From an uncultured Bacteroidales bacterium (GTDB taxonomy: Bacteria > Bacteroidota > Bacteroidia > Bacteroidales > Bacteroidaceae), in contig CADCBO010000001.1 of NCBI GenBank assembly GCA_902799685.1, forward strand, positions 62,001 through 126,000: a DNA stretch of 64,000 nucleotides, in the 5' to 3' direction. Positions 1 to 8,198 of the stretch are shown here, in pieces. Position 1 is the first letter of the stretch; the number at the start of each line of letters is the position of its first letter. The position numbers and the translations under genes are program-made. The notes under the pieces are model-generated. The model was not told the origin of the DNA, made no database searches, and saw only the letters and a list, made by a program, of their open reading frames with translations.

Positions 1-1
1 G

Positions 2-1150
2 CAAAACGCGGCCGGTTACATGGAGCAGGAGAAAGGGTGGCCCGACAATCTGTCTGACAATGAACGTTTCAACCGGAGCGTCCTTCCCGTCACACCGCTC
101 CACGGTGTATCGGGAGTTCTGTCATTTGACGATGAGTCCTTCCTCTCCACTACGCAGACCACATATCTGCAATGGGACATCAAAGACGGGAAATTCCGGC
201 ACCTGCACTACTACCGGAATGGTGCGGCCGAAGTGATTGCCGACTGGCAAAACAGCTACGATGAGCGGCACGCCATCGATGACTTTGCCAATCAGGCCGG
301 CAACGGCCAGGAGGCAGACTATGCACCCCTGTCCGGTCAATATGCCGTTCTGGTCCATGCAAGCGACCGCTTTCAGGATTACCGCCACGGTTCAGACGTG
401 TTGTCGGTGTATCAGCTCCTGCGCAAGGGAGGTTTTGACGATGAGCACATCATACTGATTTTTGACAAGTCGCTCCCCACGGATCCTAAAAACCCCTCGC
501 CCGGTGTTATCCGGGCCAATCTTGTCACCAGCCAGGATCTGTACGGTGGCACGGAAGACCTGCCAAAGGCCGTGGTGGACTACGATGCTGCCTCCCTCAC
601 GACGGCCGACATCACAGATATCCTGTTGGGCAAAAGCAGCGAGCGCCTTCCTGTGGTTTTGCCGCAAGGCGAAGGAAATAATGTCCTGCTGTACTGGAGC
701 GGGCATGGCCAGAAAGCCAGGCCCGGTCAGGAGGCCGAGTTCATCTGGCGCGGGTCGCCTGAAGGCTCCGGCTACACCGCGTCCATGCTGCGGGATGCCG
801 TCGCCGCAATGAGTATCCGAAAACTGCTTGTCATAGCCGAGCCCTGTTACGGTGAGGCCGTGCTGCGTCCGTTGGCGGATGTCCCGGGCACACTGGGAAT
901 CTCCGGTGCCAATGCCTACGAACAGTCATGGGCGGATTGCTGGGATGCCGATAAAGGTTTCTGGATGTGCGACCGCTTCACGCGGAATGTCGTGGAATAT
1001 CTGGAGGAGCATTCCTCGGCCACATACCGGGACCTGTTCCTGTATTGCGCATCCAATACGCTGGGATCGCATCCCCAGATTATTCCGGGGCCGCTATTCG
1101 GCAATCTTTATGTCACCGGTCCGAATGAGTTCTTCGTCAAGACCGATTAG
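2..1150 (+). CDS. C13 (legumain/GPI8-like) cysteine peptidase, 5' partial
   Basis: The reading frame is open to the left window edge, so the true start is probably outside; the first internal Met is at base 20. Numbering from that Met, the segment beginning YAVLVHASDRFQDYRHG (about 108) matches the first strand of caspase-fold peptidase family C13. The catalytic dyad is visible as His229 in WSGHG and Cys276 in AEPCYGE. A VDYDAASLTTADI stretch corresponds to the DYxGxxVTxxNF segment of legumains. The roughly 100 residues before it are a different domain, perhaps resembling periplasmic ligand-binding folds, which I cannot name securely. C13 enzymes cleave after Asn/Asp; substrate here is unknown. 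Its stop overlaps the convergent lipase gene by 4 bp. Family is likely, role unknown. Confidence 0.7.
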   Translation, partial: QNAAGYMEQEKGWPDNLSDNERFNRSVLPVTPLHGVSGVLSFDDESFLSTTQTTYLQWDIKDGKFRHLHYYRNGAAEVIADWQNSYDERHAIDDFANQAGNGQEADYAPLSGQYAVLVHASDRFQDYRHGSDVLSVYQLLRKGGFDDEHIILIFDKSLPTDPKNPSPGVIRANLVTSQDLYGGTEDLPKAVVDYDAASLTTADITDILLGKSSERLPVVLPQGEGNNVLLYWSGHGQKARPGQEAEFIWRGSPEGSGYTASMLRDAVAAMSIRKLLVIAEPCYGEAVLRPLADVPGTLGISGANAYEQSWADCWDADKGFWMCDRFTRNVVEYLEEHSSATYRDLFLYCASNTLGSHPQIIPGPLFGNLYVTGPNEFFVKTD

Positions 1151-2904
1151 AACGGGCCGCCACTGACGACGGATGCACCGGATTTCCAATCGCCCTCAAG
1201 TATCTTCAGGGCTTCCCTGAAGCTGTAATAGATGAAAAAGGGGCTGCCCACGCTGCTATGGATCCAAGTGTCCGTGTTATACTCAATATACTTGGCTTTG
1301 TCATACCCCCATCTCAATCTGACCAGATCCATATTCTCATAAGGGACCACATCATCTCTCCTGGCGTGGAAGAAGGTGAATTTTGCGTCAGACGGTGGAA
1401 CCCAGGTACCGCCCTCACTATAGGTAAGGCCGTGTTTTTGCAGGCAGTGACCCAGAGTCTGGAGTTTTAAAGCGAGCGTCTTGTCATCGGGCAATGTTCC
1501 ATCGGTAAAGTAATCTATTGTTGCCTTATTGGCCGCTGTGTTGGTACACAGGTGCGTGTGCTGCTCCTTACCGTCTGGCTCCACGTAAGTCTTCCATTTG
1601 AATGCGCCGGGGTGCTCATCCGCATAATGCCAGGTACAGTCGCCGCATTCATCGGTCGTATAAATCTTGGCGCCAATCTTTTCGTAAATACCGCATTTGT
1701 AGAAGGATTCCGTGGAGAAGTCCTGTGGCTTTGCACCTACCTTGATCATTTCCGGATCAGTTTCGCAAAGGCCCTTCAATACCAGGGCAATGGACACTGG
1801 CATAGACAGTATATTTGAGCTGATGTAAGTCTTGAGTGTCTGCTCAGGCTCATAGGGGCCGTCTCCGCAGACTGCTCCTACAAAATTCAGGTCATCAGCG
1901 TATCCGTTTTCCAGCGCATACCGGTAGGTTGCAGCCGACACGGCGCCACCCTGGGAATAGCCTATCGATATTGTCTTGTAGTCATCGGTGAACTCCTTTT
2001 TCTTGTTTTTCTCAAACCACTCCTTGGCATAGAGAGCTGCCTCCAGGCTCTGACGGGCCTGGACGTTGCGATTAAGGTAAGGGTGCGTACGGGAAAGAGA
2101 TGCGCCATAGCCTTCATAGTCAGGCATAACCAGCAATGCTTCGCGGGGGTCTCCAATTATTTCTCTGATTCCATCTATCACATCCGGTAAAATGAACGAA
2201 GCCGTAGCCCAGGTCGTGGCCAGCAAGTGAACGTCTGTAGCCGAACTCAACGTCTTGAAGTATGAAGGGACTTCATCGTAACGGGTGCGAGTCACATGGT
2301 TACCTATAACAAGCGTGTTGGGGCTGGGATCCGGAAGACCTACGCGCTCCGGCCAGCAGACCAGCATACTCAGCGTTATGGGCGTGCCGTCGGCTGAAGT
2401 GCTGGGATAATCCACTATCGCATAGCCCATACGTAGCCATTCGTAGGCCGTGAGAACGTGGTTCCAAGCCTCCTTGACAGCCTCGACACCCTCTTCCACG
2501 GTCTCTTCCACCCATTCAGAGAATTTGTTCCACGCTGCTTCGGTGCCGGTTTTGATGAGAGTCCAAAGGCTTAAGTTCCCGCCGTTGATGTCGATGAATT
2601 CCTGAGTTGCGTAAAGATTGGCCGAGTAGAGGTTATCCAGCAGCGTCCGGTATATCTGTGCCCTCACAGAGTCTTCTGGGGAATTGCCCTCCTGGATCTC
2701 CTGAAGTGCGTCATAGCAGAGGTCAGCGGGAGAGAAAGTACCTGATTCCCTTACAGTCAATGCATCAAGATTAACCACTATGGGCTGCTCCTTCTGTTCG
2801 GGTTCGGGTTCAGGGGTGTTTTCCTTTTCGCACGAAGTAACGAGGGTTAAGGTAAACAAAACCGGCAAGACACTTTTGATTAAAAACGATACACGAGCTC
2901 TCAT
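1147..2904 (-). CDS. Lipase-like alpha/beta-hydrolase lipoprotein
   Basis: A 585-residue protein with an N-terminal hydrophobic segment ending in a lipobox (LVTSC, Cys25) and an acidic Pro/Glu spacer, so it should be a surface or periplasmic lipoprotein. The nucleophile elbow GYSQGG sits at about 315-320 (Ser318), preceded by a GYGAS segment at about 265 as in secretory-lipase-type alpha/beta hydrolases. Candidate acid and His are in the C-terminal RRDDVVPYE and WIHSS segments. Residues 50-150 form a helical, charged N-terminal extension. It is convergent with the C13 peptidase and divergent from the GH97 gene. An esterase or lipase role follows from the fold; the substrate is unknown. Confidence 0.7.
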   Translation of the reverse strand: MRARVSFLIKSVLPVLFTLTLVTSCEKENTPEPEPEQKEQPIVVNLDALTVRESGTFSPADLCYDALQEIQEGNSPEDSVRAQIYRTLLDNLYSANLYATQEFIDINGGNLSLWTLIKTGTEAAWNKFSEWVEETVEEGVEAVKEAWNHVLTAYEWLRMGYAIVDYPSTSADGTPITLSMLVCWPERVGLPDPSPNTLVIGNHVTRTRYDEVPSYFKTLSSATDVHLLATTWATASFILPDVIDGIREIIGDPREALLVMPDYEGYGASLSRTHPYLNRNVQARQSLEAALYAKEWFEKNKKKEFTDDYKTISIGYSQGGAVSAATYRYALENGYADDLNFVGAVCGDGPYEPEQTLKTYISSNILSMPVSIALVLKGLCETDPEMIKVGAKPQDFSTESFYKCGIYEKIGAKIYTTDECGDCTWHYADEHPGAFKWKTYVEPDGKEQHTHLCTNTAANKATIDYFTDGTLPDDKTLALKLQTLGHCLQKHGLTYSEGGTWVPPSDAKFTFFHARRDDVVPYENMDLVRLRWGYDKAKYIEYNTDTWIHSSVGSPFFIYYSFREALKILEGDWKSGASVVSGGPF

Positions 2905-2974
2905 ACGATAATTGATTATTTATTTTATAAACATCAAACTTGTTGGTTGTGACAAGTTCTACACTAAATCAAGG

Positions 2975-2982
2975 CAAAGATA
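2975..2982 (-). promoter_or_regulatory. Bacteroidetes -7 box for the lipase-like gene
   Basis: Minus strand reads TATCTTTG, matching TAnnTTTG, about 70 bp upstream of the ATG at 2904. It lies in the 175-bp divergent gap shared with the GH97 gene. Confidence 0.5.
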
Positions 2983-3045
2983 TAGGTTTGTCTTCAGTCC
3001 TGCAAGATTATGGGGCTATTCGTATCCTTTCCCGCTAAATGGTTT

Positions 3046-3053
3046 TATATTTG
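3046..3053 (+). promoter_or_regulatory. Bacteroidetes -7 box for the GH97 gene
   Basis: TATATTTG lies 26 bp before the ATG at 3080 and fits TAnnTTTG. It argues against starts upstream of 3080 in the same frame. No good -33 TTTG is seen at the ideal spacing. Confidence 0.6.
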
Positions 3054-3079
3054 CAACCGTTAATATTAATCTGTTCAAA

Positions 3080-4843
3080 ATGAAAAGAAACCGCCTACTG
3101 TTTATTATCGTCACCTTGCTGTCACTTTGCAATACCGGATGTAATAAGGGTTCCAGAGTTTATTCGCCCGATAAGAAAATCTGCGTGTTTGTCAATGACA
3201 GCACGTTGACCGTCAAGTATAATAAAAAGGTAGTCCAGACGGTCAGGATTGATATGAGCCCTTTGACGGGTGCCAGTAGAATTGTGGAGCCTGTTGAAAA
3301 TAAGTACAGTATGGTGTCCGGCAAACGTAGGGAGTGCTCTAATGTGTTTAAGGTTATGTCATGTGAATCCGGTAAGAAGTTCATGACCGTATGGGTGGCT
3401 AATGACGGCGTGGCATTCCGTTTTGGTGACGGCGATGAACGTGTATCATATGTTATTCCCGATGGCACCAAGCGCTGGCTGCAGAGGCAAAAGACCGATT
3501 ATGAGGGATTCTACCCCGAGAGTACATCGGCAGTTAACGGCAAATACAGTTATCCGGCACTTGTGGAATACGGCGATGGATTGTTCGGACTTATTACTGA
3601 GTCCGGAGTATTACATGGGAACGGTTGCTCATATCTTACATGCAGCGGACAGGAATACACCGTGACTTATACTGACACTGATCAAGGCCTGGCCCATCCG
3701 TGGAGGATTATAATGATAGGTAATCTGGCCGATATTGTTGAATCTACGCTTGTGACCGATATGGCCGAAGGGTGTAAGATTCAGGATACGTCATGGATAA
3801 AGCCCGGCGTTTCATCGTGGATTTACTGGGCCTACAACCACAGTTCAAAGGATTTCCAGAAGGTTAAGGAGTACATAGACCTGGCTCATGACATGCACTG
3901 GCCCTACAGCCTGATTGACTGGGAGTGGGATGAGATGTCTAACGGCGGTAATATAGATGATGCGCTCGCGTACGCACGTGAGCGTGGGGTCAAGATCAAT
4001 CTTTGGTACAACTCCGGCACATCATGGATAGGCCCTGGTGCTCCCGGACCGCAGGACCGCTTGCGTACCCGTGAGGCCCGTGAGCAGGAGATGACCCGTC
4101 TGGAGCAGATGGGCGCCACAGGCATAAAGGTTGATTTCTTCCTGCCCGATGGCCAAGAGATGGTAGATTATTATCTGGATATTCTGGAGGATGCAGCACG
4201 GCATCATCTGCTGGTTGATTTCCACGGATGCACCATCCCGCGCGGTTGGAGCCGCACATGGCCCAACCTGATGTCTATGGAGGCGGTCTATGGTGCCGAG
4301 TGGTATAACAACAACCGCCGCATGACTAATGCCGCTGCAGCCCATAACGCAACCTTGCCGTTCACGCGCAATGTCATCGGTCCAATGGATTATACTCCCT
4401 GCACATTCACTGACAGTCAGAATCCGCATATCACTACTGATTGTCATGAACTGGCTCTGCCCATACTGTTTGAGTCCGGTCTGCAGCACATGGCTGACCG
4501 CCCGGAGGCTTATCTGGGATTGCCGGAGCAGATCAAGACTATGCTTTCCGGTCTGCCATCGGCTTGGGATGATACCCGCCTGCTTTCCGGATATCCCGGA
4601 GAAAGCGCTGTAATAGCTAGGCGTTCTGGTAATACTTGGTACATTGCGGGTATAAATGGTACAGAAAATGAAATTACTTTGGAGCCTGATGTCTCAAGAA
4701 TAGGTAATGATATTGTGCTGTCAACCCTTATTACTGACAAGGGTGATAAACCAGGCATGGGGTTCAACATCCAAAACAACATTCAAGCCGGTAAGCTTAC
4801 TCTACCCGCGCGTGGAGGTTTTGTCGCTATCGTGACAAAATAG
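3080..4843 (+). CDS. Glycoside hydrolase family 97 lipoprotein, retaining-type
   Basis: Family GH97 enzymes (SusB relatives) hydrolyse alpha-glucosides or alpha-galactosides. I start at 3080: the frame is open further up, but a -7 box lies there and this Met opens a lipoprotein signal (lipobox NTGC, Cys21). The order is an N-terminal beta-sandwich (about 25-260), a (beta/alpha)8 barrel with WPYSLIDWEWDE, GVKINLWYNS and GIKVDFF, then a short C-terminal sheet. Asp352 in KVDFF occupies the position of the nucleophile in retaining GH97 members such as the B. theta alpha-galactosidase (established knowledge); Glu401 or Glu407 in MEAVYGAEW is the likely acid/base. Inverting SusB types lack that Asp. 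So an alpha-galactosidase-like activity is inferred. No SusC/SusD pair is in view, which is unusual for a GH97 gene. Confidence 0.88.
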   Translation: MKRNRLLFIIVTLLSLCNTGCNKGSRVYSPDKKICVFVNDSTLTVKYNKKVVQTVRIDMSPLTGASRIVEPVENKYSMVSGKRRECSNVFKVMSCESGKKFMTVWVANDGVAFRFGDGDERVSYVIPDGTKRWLQRQKTDYEGFYPESTSAVNGKYSYPALVEYGDGLFGLITESGVLHGNGCSYLTCSGQEYTVTYTDTDQGLAHPWRIIMIGNLADIVESTLVTDMAEGCKIQDTSWIKPGVSSWIYWAYNHSSKDFQKVKEYIDLAHDMHWPYSLIDWEWDEMSNGGNIDDALAYARERGVKINLWYNSGTSWIGPGAPGPQDRLRTREAREQEMTRLEQMGATGIKVDFFLPDGQEMVDYYLDILEDAARHHLLVDFHGCTIPRGWSRTWPNLMSMEAVYGAEWYNNNRRMTNAAAAHNATLPFTRNVIGPMDYTPCTFTDSQNPHITTDCHELALPILFESGLQHMADRPEAYLGLPEQIKTMLSGLPSAWDDTRLLSGYPGESAVIARRSGNTWYIAGINGTENEITLEPDVSRIGNDIVLSTLITDKGDKPGMGFNIQNNIQAGKLTLPARGGFVAIVTK

Positions 4844-4873
4844 TACAATTGGGGTCAGACCCCTTTTGTATCA
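4844..4873. repeat. REP-like palindrome (GGGGTCAGACCCC)
   Basis: A 30-bp unit with palindrome GGGGTC-A-GACCCC, flanked by TACAATT on the left and TTTTGTATCA on the right. The reverse orientation of the same unit occurs three times at 5690-5836. It starts right after the GH97 stop and its TCA supplies the TGA stop of the minus-strand gene that follows. Confidence 0.85.
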
Positions 4874-5302
4874 TTTTGCTTTTATCAGGCAGATAATCAG
4901 GGTGGTAATTCCGGCTAGGATGAGTACCGGCTCGGCAAACATGAACAGCGGGCAGGTGCCCATCGTTAGCGTTACCATTGTCGATGAAAGGATGGTTAAT
5001 GCTAGACAGGATGCAAATACGTGAAGTCCACATATGCGCAGGCCCTTTTCATCGGGTTTTAATTTGAACATGTTGTTTGCCAGGGTGTATATTCCATATG
5101 TAACCAGGCAAAGCATAATGCTGATGACGGGATAGAATATCAGCGTTGTCTTGGCCATGGAGCCGCTGGCATTGCCTGCCGGGTCAAAGTGGGCCGGAAG
5201 TACATCGGGCAGGGCACTCCACCTTATCCATATTGCACACACATTCACAATGATGGTGATTGCCGGAATCATCCATCCGTATTTACATCTTCTCATACGC
5301 AT
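4871..5302 (-). CDS. Small DUF1648-type membrane protein
   Basis: About 143 residues with four hydrophobic segments. Near the N terminus is LPDVLPAHFDPAGNASGSMAK split across the first loop, the P-x-H-F-x-x-x-G signature of DUF1648, the domain shared with SdpI-type immunity proteins. Function is unknown. I start at 5302 (MRMRRCKYG) because a -7 box lies just upstream and the longer frame runs through a repeat. The ATG at 5296 is an alternative. Both ends touch repeats: the stop codon is inside one REP-like unit and a second type lies upstream of the promoter. It sits alone between the GH97 and M56 genes. Confidence 0.65.
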   Translation of the reverse strand: MRMRRCKYGWMIPAITIIVNVCAIWIRWSALPDVLPAHFDPAGNASGSMAKTTLIFYPVISIMLCLVTYGIYTLANNMFKLKPDEKGLRICGLHVFASCLALTILSSTMVTLTMGTCPLFMFAEPVLILAGITTLIICLIKAK

Positions 5303-5312
5303 TATTTTTTTA

Positions 5313-5320
5313 CAAATATA
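5313..5320 (-). promoter_or_regulatory. -7 box for the DUF1648 gene
   Basis: Minus strand reads TATATTTG, 10 bp before the ATG at 5302; the transcript would have a very short or nearly absent leader. Confidence 0.5.
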
Positions 5321-5357
5321 CAAAAGGGCACAATAGGGACGGTTCTTTTTGTGCCCC
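5321..5357. repeat. Second REP-like hairpin (GGGCACA...TGTGCCC)
   Basis: Arms GGGCACA (5326-5332) and TGTGCCC (5350-5356) around AATAGGGACGGTTCTTTT. This GGGACGGTTCTTTTTGTG type resembles repeats I associate with REP-associated tyrosine transposases in other genomes (from memory); no such transposase is in the window. Confidence 0.6.
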
Positions 5358-5390
5358 AAGTACTGCAAGTCCTAATAATAAAAGTTAAAA

Positions 5391-5429
5391 TCCTAAGGGT
5401 TTAGGACTTTTTCTCCTAAAATATTAGGA
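5391..5429. promoter_or_regulatory. Two dyad operators upstream of the M56/BlaI pair
   Basis: Two perfect inverted repeats with the same arms: TCCTAA-GGGT-TTAGGA (5391-5406) and TCCTAA-AATA-TTAGGA (5414-5429). Their centres are 23 bp apart. A lone half-site TCCTAA is at 5370-5375. BlaI/MecI-family repressors bind paired dyads before their own operon, and a BlaI homologue is the second gene here, so these are the likely autoregulatory operators. Binding itself is inference. Confidence 0.7.
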
Positions 5430-5489
5430 TTTGGAGTTTTGATGGTTTTTCTTTGTTGCAGAGATTAACCTTTAAATGGTCCAAAGCTT

Positions 5490-7769
5490 ATGATTTACCT
5501 TGTTTTATCCGCCGTTACGCTGGCACTCCTATATGGAGTTTACCGCTTGGTGCTGAGCCGTACTACTCTGCACAGATTCAACAGGACCGTCCTGCTTTCC
5601 ATTCTTATACTCTCGTTTATTCTGCCCGCCGTAAGGATTGACTCAATTGGGGTGCGAGAAAATGGGGAGAGTCCCCTTTTGCACGAAAATGATACAAAAG
5701 GGGTCAGACCCCAATTGTACTTTTTTGAGTCAGAAAATGATACAAAAGGGGACAGACCCCAATTGTACTCTTTTGAGTCAGAAGAGGCAGCATTTTCAGT
5801 TGAAAATGATACAAAAGGGGACAGACCCCAATTGCACACTCGTGTTGCTTTAGGAGTAAGGATTATGGAGACGTTCATGCAAATGGATATAGTCAGAATC
5901 GTCACCTATATATATTTGATGGGAGTAGCGTTTTTTATTATCCGCCTTTTCATCGGCATAATCCGTGCCGAGACTCTATGTCGTCTGGGTGGTCGCAGAT
6001 TGGCCGACGGCTCACGTCTGGTGGTTTGTGCCGGTGATTTCCAGCCTACCAGCTGGCTGAATACCATCATCCTGAGTCGCAAGGATTTTGAATCCGACAG
6101 TGCTGCGATGATAATAGAACACGAGCAGGCCCATATCCGTAACTGCCACTCGATAGATGTGTTGCTGGCTCAGCTGGTCTGTGCACTGCAATGGTTCAAC
6201 CCGGCGGCGTGGGCACTAAAACGCAGCCTGCAGGAGGTTCATGAATATGAGGCCGATGCCGCCGTGCTGGCCGACGGTGAGAACGAGCGCCAATATCAGA
6301 TATGCCTTGTCCAGGCCGCATTGGGTGGCAAGATAGGGTTTGTGACCAGCAATTTTGCAGATTGTTCAACCAAAAAACGTATAAAGATGATGAAATGCAG
6401 CCAATCTTCTCCTTTTGTTTGCTTACGTGCGCTGCTTATGCTGCCCGTAGTATTGGTTACCATCCTGTTGGCATCGGCCTGTAAGCCCAAGACCAGTCAG
6501 GATAACACTGCAGCCGGAATGTCTGAGTCAATAACTGAAAATACGGCCCAGCCTGTCTCTCGGCTTGAACCGGTTGATACCACTTTCCTGAAGAAATTCG
6601 GATATGGATCAAATGAAGATTTTAAGTTGAAGCAACTGAACATATTCGTGGAGATTGAATGGGATGGTGCAATCTGGATGACGTTTGATGGCGAACAGAC
6701 ATTCCATCCTGCAACACTTGACAATTTTGCGACAGAATTTGAGCGGCTGAAGAGTGAAAGCACCGTTGAAGTGGCCCGTCCAGACCTTGTGTTCGTGACA
6801 AAAGCAAATGACGAGCATCTTGATATAGTTCAGAATATCATCAAACAGCTCCAGAACAGTTATGCTGATGATAAGATTGTGTTGATCACTCTGCCTCACA
6901 TGAAAACTGTTCCGCCGCCACCGTTAGGATATGCAGTTGATTATGACAACGACAAATGTGTTGAAGTGGAAATAAACCGCCGGAACGGTATTGTTGTGAC
7001 AGCCTATAATGTGACACGCTTATTGAACTCCGCACAGGATATAAATCCCACTCTGGAAAGTCTGTCAGCGGAAAAAGGAACGGACAGTGTCGCTGTGGAG
7101 ATTAAAGCTGACAATACAATTCTTATCAAAGTTCCCAAGCTTTCATATACTGTAGATTCACCGGATAAACTGAAAGATCTTCTTTTAAGACTTTATCCTG
7201 AGGATAATGAAAAAGTATTCTATAAGATTGATTTCCGTTTTGCCACTTCCAGACGTGTTTGGAATGAGGTAGAGGAAATATTTTCCGATAGCCCTGACAA
7301 GTACAAACCGTTTACAGCCAAGCCTTTTGTCCGAGTCCTGCCCGCGATGCCCACACGCCAGGATTCCATAAAGCAGATTCTCCTGGGTGAATGGGGAAGC
7401 GGCTTGGGGGACAGGTCCCGTCACGTGAAGAATATGAAATGGTATAATGACAACAAGGATAAGGAGGAGTTCTTCAGGATGGGCTTCAGAAACGGACAGA
7501 TATACGTGGGCAAGGGTGATGACATCTCAAATATGAGGCCGATAGAGTTTGACCAGCTGGTTCCTTACTTCAGGGAGAACTGCCCCGGCGGCGATGAGAG
7601 GAAGGCAATCGTTCTGTTTGAGATAAATCAGGACGGAACGGTATCGGTAGCCTATATGGACAAGGTGCTTGAGAAGATGGAGAATTGGATTACCACCTTG
7701 ACTCGTAGGATATGGGTGAGTGATGTTCCGGTGGGCCGTCCGAATGTTATACAAATATTAGAACCATAG
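5490..7769 (+). CDS. M56 (BlaR1/MecR1-like) membrane protease with REP-derived insert
   Basis: A 759-residue integral membrane metalloprotease. Hydrophobic segments run at about 2-20, 30-50, 130-160 and 300-330, with the zinc motif HEQAH at 211-215 in a cytoplasmic loop, as in BlaR1. The region after the last membrane segment (about 335-759) is a long extracytoplasmic domain with two ExbD-like alpha/beta stretches, not a penicillin-binding domain, so beta-lactam sensing is unlikely. The loop between segments 2 and 3 (about 52-116) is largely REP sequence translated in frame, giving three ENDTKGxRPQL repeats. A BlaI-type repressor follows 6 bp downstream, so the expected role is signal-triggered cleavage of that repressor. 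The inducer is unknown. Confidence 0.85.
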   Translation: MIYLVLSAVTLALLYGVYRLVLSRTTLHRFNRTVLLSILILSFILPAVRIDSIGVRENGESPLLHENDTKGVRPQLYFFESENDTKGDRPQLYSFESEEAAFSVENDTKGDRPQLHTRVALGVRIMETFMQMDIVRIVTYIYLMGVAFFIIRLFIGIIRAETLCRLGGRRLADGSRLVVCAGDFQPTSWLNTIILSRKDFESDSAAMIIEHEQAHIRNCHSIDVLLAQLVCALQWFNPAAWALKRSLQEVHEYEADAAVLADGENERQYQICLVQAALGGKIGFVTSNFADCSTKKRIKMMKCSQSSPFVCLRALLMLPVVLVTILLASACKPKTSQDNTAAGMSESITENTAQPVSRLEPVDTTFLKKFGYGSNEDFKLKQLNIFVEIEWDGAIWMTFDGEQTFHPATLDNFATEFERLKSESTVEVARPDLVFVTKANDEHLDIVQNIIKQLQNSYADDKIVLITLPHMKTVPPPPLGYAVDYDNDKCVEVEINRRNGIVVTAYNVTRLLNSAQDINPTLESLSAEKGTDSVAVEIKADNTILIKVPKLSYTVDSPDKLKDLLLRLYPEDNEKVFYKIDFRFATSRRVWNEVEEIFSDSPDKYKPFTAKPFVRVLPAMPTRQDSIKQILLGEWGSGLGDRSRHVKNMKWYNDNKDKEEFFRMGFRNGQIYVGKGDDISNMRPIEFDQLVPYFRENCPGGDERKAIVLFEINQDGTVSVAYMDKVLEKMENWITTLTRRIWVSDVPVGRPNVIQILEP
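5643..5836. repeat. Cluster of REP-like palindromes inside the M56 coding sequence
   Basis: Three near-identical 30-bp units at 5690-5719, 5738-5767 and 5807-5836, each TGATACAAAAGGGG followed by a three-base centre and GACCCCAATTG. Spacings of 48 and 69 bp keep the frame. A divergent hairpin (GGGGAGAGTCCCC, with GTGC...GCAC flanks) precedes them at about 5652-5685. The copy at 4844-4873 is the same unit inverted. Confidence 0.9.
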
Positions 7770-7775
7770 TGCTGT

Positions 7776-8138
7776 ATGAAAGCGTTATCAGATAGAGAGC
7801 AGGAGGTCATGAACGTGATTTGGGAGGTGCGCAACTGCTGCGTGGATGATGTGCTGCAGCGTCTGCCTGAGCCCAAGCTTGCGTATAATACGGTCCAGAC
7901 CTTCATGAAGATTCTGGAGGAGAAGGGGTTCCTGGCCCATAAGCGTGAGGGTAAGAAGTTCATCTTCTACCCGCTGGTGGAGAAGCCGGAGTACAACCGA
8001 TGGGTCCTCAAACACATGAAGGACAACCTGTTTGGCGGATCTGCCAAATCCCTGCTCAATACATTCATCCGTGACAATGACCTTACGGAGTCCGATATCA
8101 GCGACCTTATGTCTCTGCTTGAGGAGTTGAAGAAGTGA
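7776..8138 (+). CDS. BlaI/MecI/CopY-family repressor
   Basis: A 120-residue winged-helix repressor. The N-terminal LSDREQEVMNVIW and the recognition segment LAYNTVQTFMKILEEKGFLAHKREGKKFIFYP are diagnostic of BlaI/MecI. The C-terminal helices (about 85-120) give the dimerisation domain that partner proteases cleave in this family. It follows the M56 protease by 6 bp in one operon and should bind the TCCTAA/TTAGGA dyads upstream of that operon. The regulon beyond the pair cannot be read here. Confidence 0.93.
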   Translation: MKALSDREQEVMNVIWEVRNCCVDDVLQRLPEPKLAYNTVQTFMKILEEKGFLAHKREGKKFIFYPLVEKPEYNRWVLKHMKDNLFGGSAKSLLNTFIRDNDLTESDISDLMSLLEELKK

Positions 8139-8166
8139 GAATTGCCTCTTTTTCGGTTTTTTGATG

Positions 8167-8174
8167 TACTTTTG
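8167..8174 (+). promoter_or_regulatory. -7 box for inositol-phosphate synthase
   Basis: TACTTTTG lies 24 bp before the ATG at 8199. A TTG at 8142-8144 is near the -33 position. This gives the gene its own promoter downstream of blaI and rules out the in-frame start at 8142. Confidence 0.6.
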
Positions 8175-8198
8175 CTGTTTACTAAGCGGAAGGAAAAA

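Noticed and set aside
5638-5853. 71-codon alternative frame through the REP cluster
   Set aside because: Its repeats arise only from the REP units; the M56 frame is continuous across the same region with membrane segments on both sides.
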